Assembly (NCBI GenBank): GCA_039707655.1
Contig: CM077665.1
Coordinates: 441,501,531 to 441,565,530 of the forward strand
Direction: 5' to 3'
Source of the DNA: Elymus sibiricus
Lineage: Eukaryota > Streptophyta > Magnoliopsida > Poales > Poaceae
DNA length: 64,000 nucleotides
Position 1 is the stretch's first letter. Each line of letters starts with the position of its first letter. Made by a program: the position numbers and the translations under genes. The notes beneath the pieces were generated by a model that saw only the letters and a list, made by a program, of their open reading frames with translations, ran no database searches and had not been told where the DNA came from. Of this stretch, positions 1 through 11,018 are shown piece after piece.

Positions 1-1116
1 AATAAATCGGCCGCTGGACTGGGTACTCCTTACCCGCCTCCTTGCGCTCCACCACAACTGCAGCACTGACATCTCTGTTGTTAGCCGCCACGTACAGGAG
101 CAAAGGCTCTTTCTCCACCGGAGCAGCCAAAACGGGCGGTTCAGCCAACTGTCTCTTGAGCGCTTCGAACGCCTCATTAGCCGCATCACTCCAGACAAAG
201 TCATCCGTCTTCTTCATCATCTGATATAGAGGAACAGCTTTCTCACCCAGGCGGCTTATGAACTGGCTCAGAGCAGCAATACGACCCGCCAAGCGCTGAG
301 CATCATTAATACATGCCGGCTTAGACAAAGAAGTGATGTCCTTTATCTTGTCCGAGTTAGCCTCAATGCCTCGCTCGGAGACCAAGAATCCCAAGAGCTT
401 GCCTGCAGGCACACCAAACACACACTTTGCCGGGTTAAGCATCATCTTGTAAACCCGCAGATTATCAAAAGTTTCCTTTAAATCAGCCAACAGAGTCTCC
501 TTCTTCCTTGACTTGACCACAATATCATCCACATAAGCATGAACATTGCGCCCAATTTGACTATGAAGACAGTTCTGCACACAACGCTGATAAGTCGCCT
601 GAGCGCTCTTGAGCCCAAAAGGCATAGACACATAGCAAAAGGCTCCAAAAGGCGTAATAAAAGACGTCTTTTCTTGGTCTTTGACCGCCATCATGATCTG
701 ATGATAACCCGAATAAGCATCCAGGAAACATAAACTCTCACAACCCGCCGTTGCATCAATGATCTGGTCGATATGGGGGAGAGTAAATGGATCAACCAGA
801 CACGCCTTGTTGATATCAGTGTAATCTACACACATGCGCCACGTGCCGTTCTTCTTGAGCACCAACACCGGGTTAGCTAACCACTCCGGGTGAAAAACTT
901 CGACGATAAACCCTGCTGCTAAGAGCCGGGCTACCTGTTCTCCAATAGCCTTACGCCTCTCCTCATTGAAACGACGGAGGAACTGTTTGACCGGCTTAAA
1001 CTTAGGATCCACATTAAGGTGGTGCTCAGCGAATTCTCTCGGTACACCCGCATGTCAGAAGGTTTCCATGCAAAGATGTCCCGATTCTCACGGATGAATT
1101 CGATGAGCGCGCTTTC
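1..1116 (-). pseudogene. Reverse transcriptase of outer Tat element (partial, cut by window edge)
   Basis: Minus-strand pol segment homologous to the RT at 9363-11018. Visible RT blocks are FLDAYSGYHQI near 690-725, MPFGLKSAQ near 600-625 and the catalytic YVDD near 523-534. The frame appears open to the left edge, where early RNase H sequence is reached. A one-base loss relative to the inner copy near 1045-1052 shifts the first ~20 codons after the TAG at 1117-1119. It would copy element RNA into DNA in the virus-like particle. The remainder of RNase H and integrase lies outside the window. Confidence 0.85.
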
Positions 1117-1119
1117 CTA

Positions 1120-1547
1120 TTTAGGATCCATATTGGCCCCAATAGTGAACTGCTACGATGAGTCGCCAGGAGTAAAATCCACCAGCTTGGTATCTTCTGC
1201 CACAAACTTCAGAGGCGGCTCAGATTCCGTACTAGGCTTCTTCAGTGGGGTCATATCTGCCGGGTCAACATTCTCCTTATAAAACTTGAGCTCTGCCTCG
1301 GCACAACTTGATTCCGCATATGCAGCGTCGCCTTCCTCGCACTCAAGAGCAATCTTCCGATCACCATGCACTGTAATCGTTCCGTTTAATCCGGGCATCT
1401 TGAGCTGCAAGTAGACATAACAAGGCCTAGCCATGAACTTGGCATAAGCCGGCCGCCCAAACAAGGCGTGGTAAGGGCTCTTGATTTTGACCACCTCGAA
1501 CTATAAAGTTTCGACCCTGTAATTGAACTCATCACCGAAGGCTACTT
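1120..1547 (-). pseudogene. Aspartic protease C-terminal part of outer Tat element
   Basis: This minus-strand segment continues the gag-protease polyprotein of the outer element and matches the protease tail at about 11022-11450 (shared SPYHALFGRPAYAKFM). It ends at a TAG (1117-1119) at the same place as the gag-protease stop of the inner copy, and it has an extra TAG at 1150-1152 where the inner copy has CAA. The upstream half, with the DGGSS active-site region, is at 14887-15065, separated by the inner element. The five bases at 1543-1547 (TACTT) are the left copy of the inner element's TSD. Confidence 0.85.
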
Positions 1548-2087
1548 TGTCGTGGTTTTGTCACAACAGATGTCCGAAGACTTAGGTTCGAGGCCATCGC
1601 TAAGGCGGTGGACTCAAAGGGGTTGGTCGAGACGAGGGACACGAGCTTACCAAGGTTCGGCCCCTCAAGAAGAGGTAAAAGCCTACGTCCTGCTTGTGTT
1701 GTATTGCTTGGAGTATCGATTACAAGGGAGCGGATTCGCTTGACCTAGTTCTCGATTGATTGGTTTCTGTCTAAGCCGCCCCAGGGCCTCACCTTTATAT
1801 AGGAGGTCGAGGCTCTGGGTTACACGAGTCATAAACCGACTCATACATCGTAGTTGATCCTGTCTCTAAGCCGCCTTGCTATCTTGGGCAAGCCGTCTTC
1901 GGGCGGCTTAACCGCCCGGGTCTTCACACCATCTTTTGTCTCTGGGCCTTCGTCGTGGCCCGTCAGGTAAGCCGCCACGCGGCCTGGCCTTCATCTTCCG
2001 GCCCACCTTACAGGTCTTGGCTACGAGCCGCCATGTACGACCCGGCCCCTCCTGGGCGGGTCTTACCATGGGGTTATATCCCCAACA
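1548..2087 (-). repeat. 3' LTR of inner Tat element
   Basis: 540 bp, on the plus strand starting TGTCGTGGTTTTGTCAC and ending ATATCCCCAACA, paired with 14347-14886. On the minus strand a TATATAAA box lies at 1794-1801. The adjoining internal sequence (from 2088) read on the minus strand is CAACCTGGGGCCTAA, a weak purine-rich PPT. Confidence 0.95.
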
Positions 2088-3036
2088 TTAGGCCCCAGGT
2101 TGATTTGAGCCTGCTCATGTCAATCTTCAAACTCATTTGGCGGCGAGTCTCACATTTTTGTCACCTGAAAAAGAAAACCCATAACCCGCCGTGACGTCAC
2201 ATCGAATATGCTAAAAAGATTATGTGACGTTTGCAACGGATCCTCTCATTGAATGGTCGGCCCGAAAATCGAGGCGCCCCTTTCAGTCAATCTTCACTGT
2301 GCCTCTTCGATTTTTACGTGCACTGTTGCCATCCCATCCCATAAATAGGGACACGTGGTGACTTTTTCCCTTTCTCTACCGTCGCTGTCATCTTCCTCCC
2401 TCAGTCAGCCTCGCCTCCAGAGCTCCGCCGCACGTAATCGGACCCCGCCGTCGTCCCCAACGCCGGCCGCTGCATCGACCTGACTTGGACCAGAAACTCC
2501 GCCGGGCCGCCCACATCCAGGAGGTACCGTTCTCAACCTTTCCCAAACCTAGAATCATCTCCATTAGGATCCTCCGAGTTCATCGGGTTTTCTCTAGTGT
2601 TCTTCGCAGGTTCTTCGCTGTTCTTCGTAATATAAATTGTAGATGGCCCCTTGAACCTCATATTACTTGTCTATCCATTGCGGTTGCCCTTCTAATGCCA
2701 ATGCCCTCTTGCTTTGGATCTGCATAGCAACCTCCACCGTGTGCTGCCCGCCTGTCCTTCTTCTGTCTTTTTAGGGTTTTTGAATATGTTTCATTTTTAC
2801 CTTCGCCCGTAGATCTTGCAGCTATAGTGGTAATATGCGAAACCTGTTTATCCGTACTTAGCTGTATTTTCCAGCATCGCCTTGTCCATCTAACCCGCCG
2901 ATGCATTGGCGGCTCTCTGATAAAAACACTTCGGCGGCTTAACACCTCACCATTATGTTGACCACAGCTGCCTTGACTAGTTAATATTTTTCTAACCCGC
3001 CATAGTCTGCACCTTCTCGCAGTTTGATCCGCCATT
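2088..3036 (+). promoter_or_regulatory. Promoter and leader region of the antisense gene
   Basis: There is no coding sequence here on the minus strand. On the plus strand a palindromic bZIP-type site TGACGTCA (2192-2199) lies about 145 bp before a TATA-like CATAAATAGG (about 2340-2349), followed by ACACGTGG. The following 2380-3036 is C-rich then AT-rich and precedes the ATG at 3037. I infer a promoter and 5' leader, possibly with an intron. No transcript evidence is available from sequence alone. Confidence 0.5.
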
Positions 3037-6000
3037 ATGTCGAGAGCACCCTCGTCATGTGATTGGGTCAGCTCCGGAGTCACCGAACAACTCTTACTTG
3101 ATTTCGTAGAATCGGGTATCCTGCCGGCTCAGGATGTTATCCATTGGCGGGTTCCAGGGCCAGAATCAAGACCTACTCCCAAGGAAGGGGAAGTTGTCGT
3201 GTTCACTGATCACCTCCTTCGTGGATTTAGCCCGCCCGGGTCAAAGTTTTTTCCGGGATGTTCTTCATTTCTTCAAGCTTCACCCTCAAGACATAGGCCC
3301 AAATTCTGTCACCAACATGTGTCAGTTTCAAGTCTTATGTGAAGTTTACCTGCAAGAAGAGCCGTCCGTCGACCTCTTCCGTGACTACCATTACGTCAAC
3401 CGCCAAACTGAAGTGGCGGCTGGACCAAGTTTGGAGCTTGGCGGCGTTTCTATCCAGAGACGGAGAGATTTGCCCTATCCAGCAGCTATCCTACCAAGTC
3501 ACCCCAAGGATTGGAACAAGCCTTGGTTTTACTGCAAAGACACTTCTCCTGAAGGAGAGAATCCGCTGCCGGGTTACCGTCCTACCCGGCTCTGCAACAC
3601 TGGAGAACTCCCAGATCGGATGTCCGCCGCGGAGCGAGCGAAATATGCTCCGGCTTTCGCGAAGATCAGGGCCTTAATGGCCAACGGTTTGACTGGCGTC
3701 GACTTAACCCACTGCTGGGTTAGCTGGAAGATCCTGCCACTGAGCCGGCGTGACCGACTCATGCATCAATTCACAGGTGAACCCAATGACACCCTCTGCT
3801 TCAGTTCCACCCCTCTGACAGAACAAGATGTCAACTCCTCCGTCAAAGGACTTCTTGGAGAAAAGCAAGCGGTTTGCAACAAAGTTGGGCTGAAACCGTT
3901 CTATGTCAAGAACCCGGCTCCAGCTGTAAGACACTTTTCCACAAATTTGGTCAAACTTTAACTTTGTCTTGCTCCTTCTAACCTTTGTTGGCGGCTTATG
4001 CTCAGGCCAGCTCTTCTTTCTGGAAGAAGAAGTATAACCCTCCTGTGAGGAAACATAAAGTGGGTAAAACCCGCGTCCAGAAGAAGAAAACTGTCGCTCA
4101 GAAACCGCCTGAGCTTGACGACTCAGAGGTAGAACTTGACTCCCTTGGCCGTCTCTTTATGCAACCTATTGACAACAATTATTCACAGGAGGAAACGGAA
4201 ACCATCCATGCAGATGCCCCTGAGGTAACTTACATCTCCTCTGACTCAGAAAACTTTCCACCAGAGAAAGTACAGCGGGTCATCCGGAAAGTCCCATTTT
4301 CTCATCCTCTTGCTTATTTAGACCCCAATTTTCTTTTGAAAAAGCAACAGCATACCTCGAGACGTCAGACCTGGAGCACCGGCTCTGAAGAGCTTTTAAC
4401 CGGCTTGCCAAACTCTCCGGCTCCTCGGAAACGGCCTGCTGAGGTACTCTTTTATCTAAATCTAATTTTAATTGTCTTGCATTGTAACCTTACTCTGTTT
4501 TTCATCGTCTTAACTTTTCTAGGAGTCACCTCCTTCATCTGGCGACTCTACTGCATCCAAGCTGCCTCCTCTGAAGATCAACCCGGAGTACGTACCTTTG
4601 AATTTGCATCATACGTTTTTACCATCCTTGTCCTTTATGTGACAATCTTTTGTTTTCCAGGGCTCTAGCAAAACGAAGGAAGACCGGCGGGTCTACCGCT
4701 GCCCCTGCTGCCCAAGAGCCGGAAACTGGTAAGCCGGATTCCCCTGCACCTCATGTTGAGCCCACTGAGGCTAGAACAGATGCATCTGCCGACATTCTTC
4801 AGCCTTCTGAGCCGGCTGATGATGATATGGTCACTCCTGAGAGTCCTCCGAAGGCTAATCCTAAGCTGCCGAGCCCTTCAACAGCCGCTAAAGATACAAC
4901 TCATCCAGACGTTGTTGTCACTGGGACGGGTTATCAATTCCCTGATCCCCATGTATTAACCAAGCACACCTGCCAGGCTGATACATGCTCACCAGAAAAG
5001 CTTGAGTTTGAATTCCCCGTGTTGGAAAAAATGACTGCAGATGAACTTCATCCTGGTTATCTGAATCGCCTCTCCACAAGCCGCAATATGGAGTTGAAGC
5101 TTGTTGGACTGATGAAAAAGAAATACGAGGTACTCCTCCTCTCTTGCTTTTCCTTATACCCTTATGTAGCCCCCAAGAGCTGGTTTAGTATTGCAAATAG
5201 TAGACCAGGTCTTCCAATCCTTATCATAATTCAAATTGCCTAACTTGTAGCCCCCAAGTATCGGGTTAATATATATATTAAGCCGGTACTTAGTTGAAGA
5301 GTAGATCAAGGGTAGCCCCCAAGTCCGGGTCAGTATGAAAATGATGAGCCGAAACTTCACTGTAAACTTGTAAAGCGCCGTGTGTAGCCCCCAAGTGCCG
5401 GCTTAACTTTACGAAGATGAGCCGGAACTTCACTGTAAACTTGGAGAGCGCCGTGTGTAGCCCCCAAGTGCCGGCTAAACTTTACGAAGATGAGCCGGAA
5501 CTTCATTGTAAACTTGGAGAGCAAACACAGACAGTAGCCCCCAAGTGTCAAGTATATTGCTTGCAATCTGCTTGAGACTTGTAGCATAGCAGCTTCATCA
5601 ACCATGTACGAATATCTTATCCTGGCGATTTAAACCTCCTGAACTGTGTTATTTCTGTTTTTGTGCAACACAGGAAGCCTTGGACATGGCCGAATCTAAT
5701 CTGATCGGCGTGAAAGAAAGCCTTGCTTCGCAACAAACCGCCCGGTCTGAGGCGGAAGAAAAATGGCGGGTTGCTGTTAAGGAGCTTAAGAAGGTTCAGG
5801 CTGACTTTGATGCCTTCAAAAAGAGTGCGAAGCCTACCACAAGCCGCCCTGACCAAGCGCGCAGACGATGCTGACCAGCAACTTAAGCTTGTGTCAGATG
5901 AGCTGTAAACCCTCAAGCATCATATCTCTAGGATGACTTCTGCTATCTTTGGTAAGCACTCAATACTTAGCAAATTTCCTTGCCTTGTTTAAAAACTGTG

Positions 6001-6657
6001 CGGGCGGGTTATAACACCAAATCTTTCCTTGCAGGCCAAAGAAGCCGCCAGCTATCTTCTGACAACTTGTTGAAGCTGAAAGCAGTATACACCTTGACAT
6101 AACAGCTATACTGCGAGACCCTTTGCACCATCAAAGCAATGCTAGATGAAAGAAGCATCCCCAAATTCATGAAGGGAGTGATAGAACTCCTGTCAACTCT
6201 GCCGAAGCAAATCGAAGAGCTCAAACGATCAGCCGCCAGGAAGGGAGCAATGGCCGCGCTAAGCCGGTCTTTGGCCTTTGCCCCTGAACTGACTGCAGAA
6301 GAGATGATGGATGGCTTTCTGTCCAAGAAAGACGACGGCTCAGATTTCACAGAAGCTGACTATGCCAAGTGTATGAACGCCTCCAGAGTACTCGCATCAA
6401 CACTGGCGGATGAAGTTGATCTGACTACCTACCAGGCGGCTTACAGCGCGGACAGCAAACGAGTACGCTGCCCAACCTTCGAGGCCAGGGACTTGACTCC
6501 TGCACGCCGTAAGCAACTCTTTGCTCCTGAAATTGACCCGCCCCCCCTCTTTGACGAGGCTTAGTTTGAAGCTTTAACAAACTGCAACTGGGATGTGGAC
6601 AATCTTCAGATCGAAGAGGTCGAAGACCCGGCGCAGGATGACCCGCCATCGAGCTGA
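3037..6657 (+). pseudogene. Antisense multi-exon gene of Tat element ('putative gypsy type transposon' protein family)
   Basis: It encodes a protein resembling the grass 'putative gypsy type transposon' family (PF04195-like), recognisable by HFFKLHPQDIGPNSVTN and the YLQEEPSVDLF block. Function is unknown. I infer exons at 3037-3925, 4006-4443, 4523-4587, 4661-5129, 5674-about 5950 and about 6036-6657, with GT-AG introns such as 3926-4005, 4444-4522 and 4588-4660 (donor GTACGT). The last large intron, 5130-5673, holds tandem repeats. The middle is acidic and proline-rich; exon 5 looks coiled-coil. Damage: an extra T in a T-run near 3246-3252, a frameshift near 5840, TAA near 5908 and TAG at 6562-6564, after which the frame stays open to TGA near 6657. 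It runs tail-to-tail with gag-pol. Confidence 0.75.
5164..5560 (+). repeat. ~73-bp tandem repeats inside an intron of the antisense gene
   Basis: The phrase GTAGCCCCCAAG recurs at about 5164, 5247, 5312, 5384, 5457 and 5534. The last four copies are regularly spaced (72, 73 and 77 bp) and share the rest of the unit, including GAGCCGGAACTTCACTGTAAA. The array lies wholly within the inferred 544-bp intron 5130-5673. A different repeat further right (near 7560 and 7670) shares the AAGCCCCCAAATGACC theme. Confidence 0.85.
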
Positions 6658-7056
6658 TCACTTGCTTCTGAAACTTATAACCCGGCTTATTGACCCGCCA
6701 AGGCTAGCAGTGTACAAAAATTTTAAGTCCGTGGTATTTTGGGCTCCCTGGAGAGTTTGTAATAGGCATAGAAAAACTTTGTTTGCCTGAGCCGTGCCAT
6801 CGCACACGTATGAACCTTTGCACAACTTGATGCATGCTTATCTGTCTTGTGTTCCGCTCATAATATCAGATTTCACGGCGGTTCATCTTAGGAGATAAAC
6901 CCTGCAAAAACAAACAAGACATAATATGTTCTGTATTGCTGTGAGGGCGGCTTGAAAAATCACAACCCGGAGATGTTAAGTCTTTCATGACCTTGCTTTT
7001 TCGAAAACTCATATGCCGGTTCTTCTGGGTGGATTCGCTACTTAAATTCTTAACAA
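6658..7056. other. Non-coding spacer after antisense gene
   Basis: This stretch lies between the antisense gene's likely natural stop and the tandem-repeat block. I see no ORF with recognisable similarity. It probably contains the 3' untranslated region of the antisense transcript. Confidence 0.5.
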
Positions 7057-7694
7057 CACAGGGTCTCTAACGAGAGTGAGCGTCAATTCCTTTGAACAGC
7101 TCAGGGTCTCTAGGCGAGATTAACTGATAAGAGCGCAACGAACCAGAGAGAGACGCAGCAGGGCATGAGTACCCCAGGGCCCATAAGCTACCTCTCACGT
7201 GACATAAATCCGTCGTTTGAACCTTAAACAGTGCAGGGTCTTTTAAAAGAGTAACTGTTTGAGAGTACGAACGGGCCACATAGCGGAGAGTCGGCAGCAG
7301 ATGGGTGAGCTTATCCTCGCTTTCCGTAAGGCGGCCCTCACGTGACAAGAGCCGCCGGTTTAACCTTGACCAGTACAGGGTCTCTAGCGAGAGTGACTGT
7401 CAAATATGTTTGAACAGCTCAGGGTCTCTAATCGAGATTAACTGGTAAGAGTTCGGCGGGTCACTTAGCGGAGCAGCAGCATACATGCAGGTTTAACTCA
7501 AACTTGCGATGGCTGAAGAGCCGATCAAGAGGGTGTGTAAGATAAACCCGGCGGGTTAGAAGCCCCCAAATGACCTTGTTGACGGAGTCAACTTTTTGGG
7601 TATATAACCCGGCCTTACGGTGGCTGAAGAACCGATCAAGAGGGTGTGTAAGCTAAACCCGGCGGGTTGGAAGCCCCCAAATGACCTTGTGGTT
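7057..7694. repeat. Two families of short tandem repeats between the convergent genes
   Basis: A motif of the form CAGGGTCTCT...GAGA recurs at about 7060, 7103, 7234, 7376 and 7420, embedded in longer partly repeated blocks (CCTCACGTGACA near 7195 and 7335). A second family is a ~77-bp unit at 7507-7583 repeated at 7618-7694 (111 bp apart) with GGCTGAAGA and AAGCCCCCAAATGACC. The blocks separate the end of integrase (about 7822, minus) from the end of the antisense gene (about 6657, plus). Confidence 0.8.
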
Positions 7695-7821
7695 GTATCC
7701 ATCTTTGCACAATCTGAGATACGTAAAACGGCAGAGGCCCCGGCTTGTAGGGATGCCAACTTTATTATATATATATAAATGATATATACAATGATGATGT
7801 ACAATGGGGGGAGTCGATGAC

Positions 7822-9362
7822 TCAAGTATAGTACGGTCGCAGATGAGCGATATTCCACGACCGGTGGGTCTCCTGCCCAGAAGTGCGTGACTCGTCTCGT
7901 ACGTCAATGAGATAGTATGACCCATTGTTGAGGTTTCTGCTAACCACAAAAGGTCCTTCCCATGGAGGAGATAACTTGTACGCATCCGCTGATCTTGAAT
8001 TAGACGTAACACCAAGTCGACTTCTTGAAACGTCCGGGTCTTAACCCTGCGGCTATGATAGCGACGCAGGTCTTGTTGATAAATCGCTGATCGAGCCGCC
8101 GCCAGATCACGCTCTTCATCCAAAGCATCTAACGCGTCCTGACGCGCTGTCTCATTATCTGTCTCAACGTAAGCCGCCACCCGCGGCGAGTCATGACGTA
8201 TATCACTTGGTAACACGGCTTCTGCGCCATAAACCATGAAGAAAGGTGTATAGCCTGTTGACCTGTTGGGAGTGGTTCTGATGCTCCATAAAACTGATGG
8301 CAACTCTTCTACCCAACAACCCGGCGTTCGCTACAGAGGAACCATAAGCCTGGGCTTGATACCTCACAAGATCGCCTGGTTAGCTCGCTCCGCCTGACCA
8401 TTGGATTGTGGATGAGCAATAGCAGAGACGTCAAGCCGGATGTGCTCACTTTCACAGAACACCTGCATAGCCCCCTTGGATAGGTTTGTGCCATTATCTG
8501 TGATGATACTATGAGGGTTACCAAAGCGGTAGATCAATTTTTTGACAAACTGAACCGCCGTAGCCGCGTCACACTTGCCGACCGGCTCAACCTCCACCCA
8601 CTTGGTAAACTTATCCACCGCCACCAAAAGGTGGGTCTTCTTGTCTTTAGATCTCTTGAAGGGCCCGACCATATCAAGCCCCCAGACCGCAAACGGCCAG
8701 GTAATTGGAATCATACGCAACTCCTAAGCCGACACGTGAGCACGTCGCCCGAACTTCTGACATCCATCGCACTTGAGAACCAAGTCTTCTGCGTCCTTAT
8801 GAGCCGTCAGCCAGAAGAAACCATGCCGAAAAGCCTTGGCCACCAGAGATTTTGAGCCGGCGTGATGACCACAATCGCCAGCGTGAATTTCATTTAAGAT
8901 TTCCTTACCTTCTTCAGGTGAAACACAACGTTGAAAAACGCCGGTGACGCTGCGCTTATGTAACTCGCCATTGAGGATCGTCATGGACTTAGATCGCCTT
9001 ATGATTTGCCTTGCCAAGGTCTCGTCCTCGGGTAACTCGCTGCAAGTCAAGTACGCTAGGTAAGGCAACGTCCAGTCAGGGATAGCATGCAGAGCCGCCA
9101 CCAGCTGCCCCTCCGGGTCAGGTATAGCCAGGTCCTCCTCGGAAGGTAGCTTAACTGACGGGTGATATAGCACATCCAAGAAAACGTTAGGCGGCACCGG
9201 CTTACGCAGAGAGCCAAGTCTTGATAATGCATCAGCCGCCTCGTTCTTGCGACGATCAATATGATCCACCTGATAACCCTTGAAGTGACCAGCAATGATA
9301 TCCACCGCCTGACGATAACCCGCCATCCGTGGGTCCTTGGAATCCCACGTGCCTGAAACTTG
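7822..9362 (-). pseudogene. RNase H end and integrase of inner Tat element
   Basis: This continues pol in the same frame after a TAG at 9363-9365 (probably CAG in an active copy). It contains the end of the second RNase H domain (DHIDRRKNEAADALSRLG), a Cys pair CDGCQKFG of the HHCC zinc region near 8760, and an rve-type core with D in WGLDMVGPF, D in IITDNGTNL and E in SNGQAERAN. Damage: TAG at about 8721-8723, further in-frame stops near 8363 and 8320, and a frameshift after the IQDQ block near 8005. The natural C-terminus, read across the shift, is the TGA at about 7822-7824. Integrase would insert the cDNA; this copy cannot make it. Confidence 0.85.
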
Positions 9363-11018
9363 CTAAGCCACGTGGTCTAAGTCGCCAAGACATCTAACCC
9401 GGCTCAGGTTCATCTCCTTAGCTACACAGAGGCCGTGGAGTAAAGCCTCATAATCAGCTGCATTGTTAGTACAGGGAAACATCAACCTTAACACATAACA
9501 AAACTTGTCACCTCTTGGGGAAGTTAAGACAACTCCAGCCCCTGATCCTTCCAATTGTCTGGATCCATCAAAGTGAATTGTCCAGTATGTGTTATCCGGC
9601 TTCTCCTCGGGCGACTGACACTCTATCCAGTCATTAATAAAGTCCACCAAGGCTTGAGACTTGACAGCCGTGCGGGGCACATATTTTAGATTTAGAGGCC
9701 CAAGCTCCAATGCCCACTTAGCAATCCTGCCAGTGGCTTCTCTGTTTTGAATTATGTCTCCCACTGGAGCAGAGCTAACCACAGTGATCTGGTGTCCCAA
9801 GAAGTAGTGCTTCAACTTACGATTCGCCATGAACACCTCGTATATCAGTTTCTGCCAATGTGGGTACCTTTGCTTGGACTCTATCAGAACTTCACTGACG
9901 TAGTAAACCGGCCTCTGAACCGGGTATTCTTTCCCTGCCTCCTTACGCTCCACAACAATCGCGGCACTGACTGCCCTACTGTTAGCCGCCACGTAGAGGA
10001 GTAAAGGTTCCTTCTCAGCCGGAGCAGCCAAGACCGGCGGCTCAGACAGCTGTTTCTTGAGCGCCTCAAACGCTTCACCCGCCGCCTTACTCCAGACAAA
10101 GTTGTCTGTTTTCTTCATCATTTGATACAGAGGAATAGCCTTCTCACCAAGGCGGCTTATGAACCGGCTAAACGCAGCGATTCGACCCGCCAGGCGCTGA
10201 ACGTCGTTGATGCACGCCGGCTCAGACAAGGAGGTGATAGCCTTTATCTTGTTCGGATTAGCTTCAATGCCACGCTCAGAGACTAGAAATCCCAAGAGCT
10301 TGCCTGCAGGAACTCCAAAGACGCACTTAGCCGGGTTAAGCATCATCTTGTAGACCCGTAAATTATCAAATGTTTCTCTCAGGTCGTCAAGTAGAGTCTC
10401 CTTCTTTCTTGACTTGACCACGATATCATCCACATAAGCATGAACATTGCGCCCAATTTGACTATGAAGACAGTTCTGCACACAACGCTGGTAAGTCTCC
10501 TGGGCACTCTTGAGCCCGAAAGGCATAGACACATAGCAGAAAGCACCAAAAGGCGTAATGAAAGCCGTCTTCTCTTGGTCTTTAACTGCCATCTTGATCT
10601 GGTGATAACCTGAATAAGCGTCCAGGAAGCATAAACTCTCACAACCCGCCGTTGCAACAATAATCTGGTCGATACGGGGGAGAGGAAATGGGTCAACTGG
10701 ACACGCCTTGTTAAGATCCGTGTAATCCACACACATACGCCACGTGCCATTCTTCTTAAGCACCAACACCGGGTTAGCTAACCACTCCGGGTGAAAAACC
10801 TCCACGATGAACCCTGCTGCTAAGAGCCGGGCCACCTCTTCCCCAATTGCTTTACGCCGCTCTTCATTGAAACGGCGAGGGAACTGCTTGATCGGCTTGA
10901 ACTTAGGATCCACATTAAGGTGGTGCTCAGCGAATTCTCTCGGTACACCTGGCATGTCAGACGGCTTCCATGCAAAGATGTCCCGATTCTCACCGATGAA
11001 TTCGATGAGCGCGCTTTC
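9363..11018 (-). CDS. Reverse transcriptase and tandem RNase H domains of inner Tat element
   Basis: The frame is in register with gag-protease, directly after the TAG at 11019-11021; the first ATG is at 10955. RT shows FLDAYSGYHQI and YVDDIVVKS with catalytic Asp residues intact. It is followed by a Gypsy-type RNase H region (PLLLYVAANSRAVSAAIV) and a second RNase H with HFDGSRQLEGSGAG and the DYEALLHGL block. A second 'archaeal-type' RNase H after the first is described for Tat elements. The ORF ends at a premature TAG at 9363-9365, in front of the rest of RNase H and integrase. If the upstream TAG is read through, this part is a gag-pol fusion. Confidence 0.9.
   Translation of the reverse strand, partial: ESALIEFIGENRDIFAWKPSDMPGVPREFAEHHLNVDPKFKPIKQFPRRFNEERRKAIGEEVARLLAAGFIVEVFHPEWLANPVLVLKKNGTWRMCVDYTDLNKACPVDPFPLPRIDQIIVATAGCESLCFLDAYSGYHQIKMAVKDQEKTAFITPFGAFCYVSMPFGLKSAQETYQRCVQNCLHSQIGRNVHAYVDDIVVKSRKKETLLDDLRETFDNLRVYKMMLNPAKCVFGVPAGKLLGFLVSERGIEANPNKIKAITSLSEPACINDVQRLAGRIAAFSRFISRLGEKAIPLYQMMKKTDNFVWSKAAGEAFEALKKQLSEPPVLAAPAEKEPLLLYVAANSRAVSAAIVVERKEAGKEYPVQRPVYYVSEVLIESKQRYPHWQKLIYEVFMANRKLKHYFLGHQITVVSSAPVGDIIQNREATGRIAKWALELGPLNLKYVPRTAVKSQALVDFINDWIECQSPEEKPDNTYWTIHFDGSRQLEGSGAGVVLTSPRGDKFCYVLRLMFPCTNNAADYEALLHGLCVAKEMNLSRVRCLGDLDHVA

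Noticed and set aside
3134..3961. A long plus-strand ORF that could be called a host gene
   Set aside because: It lies wholly inside the inner Tat element, has the 'putative gypsy type transposon' pattern and is part of that element's antisense gene.
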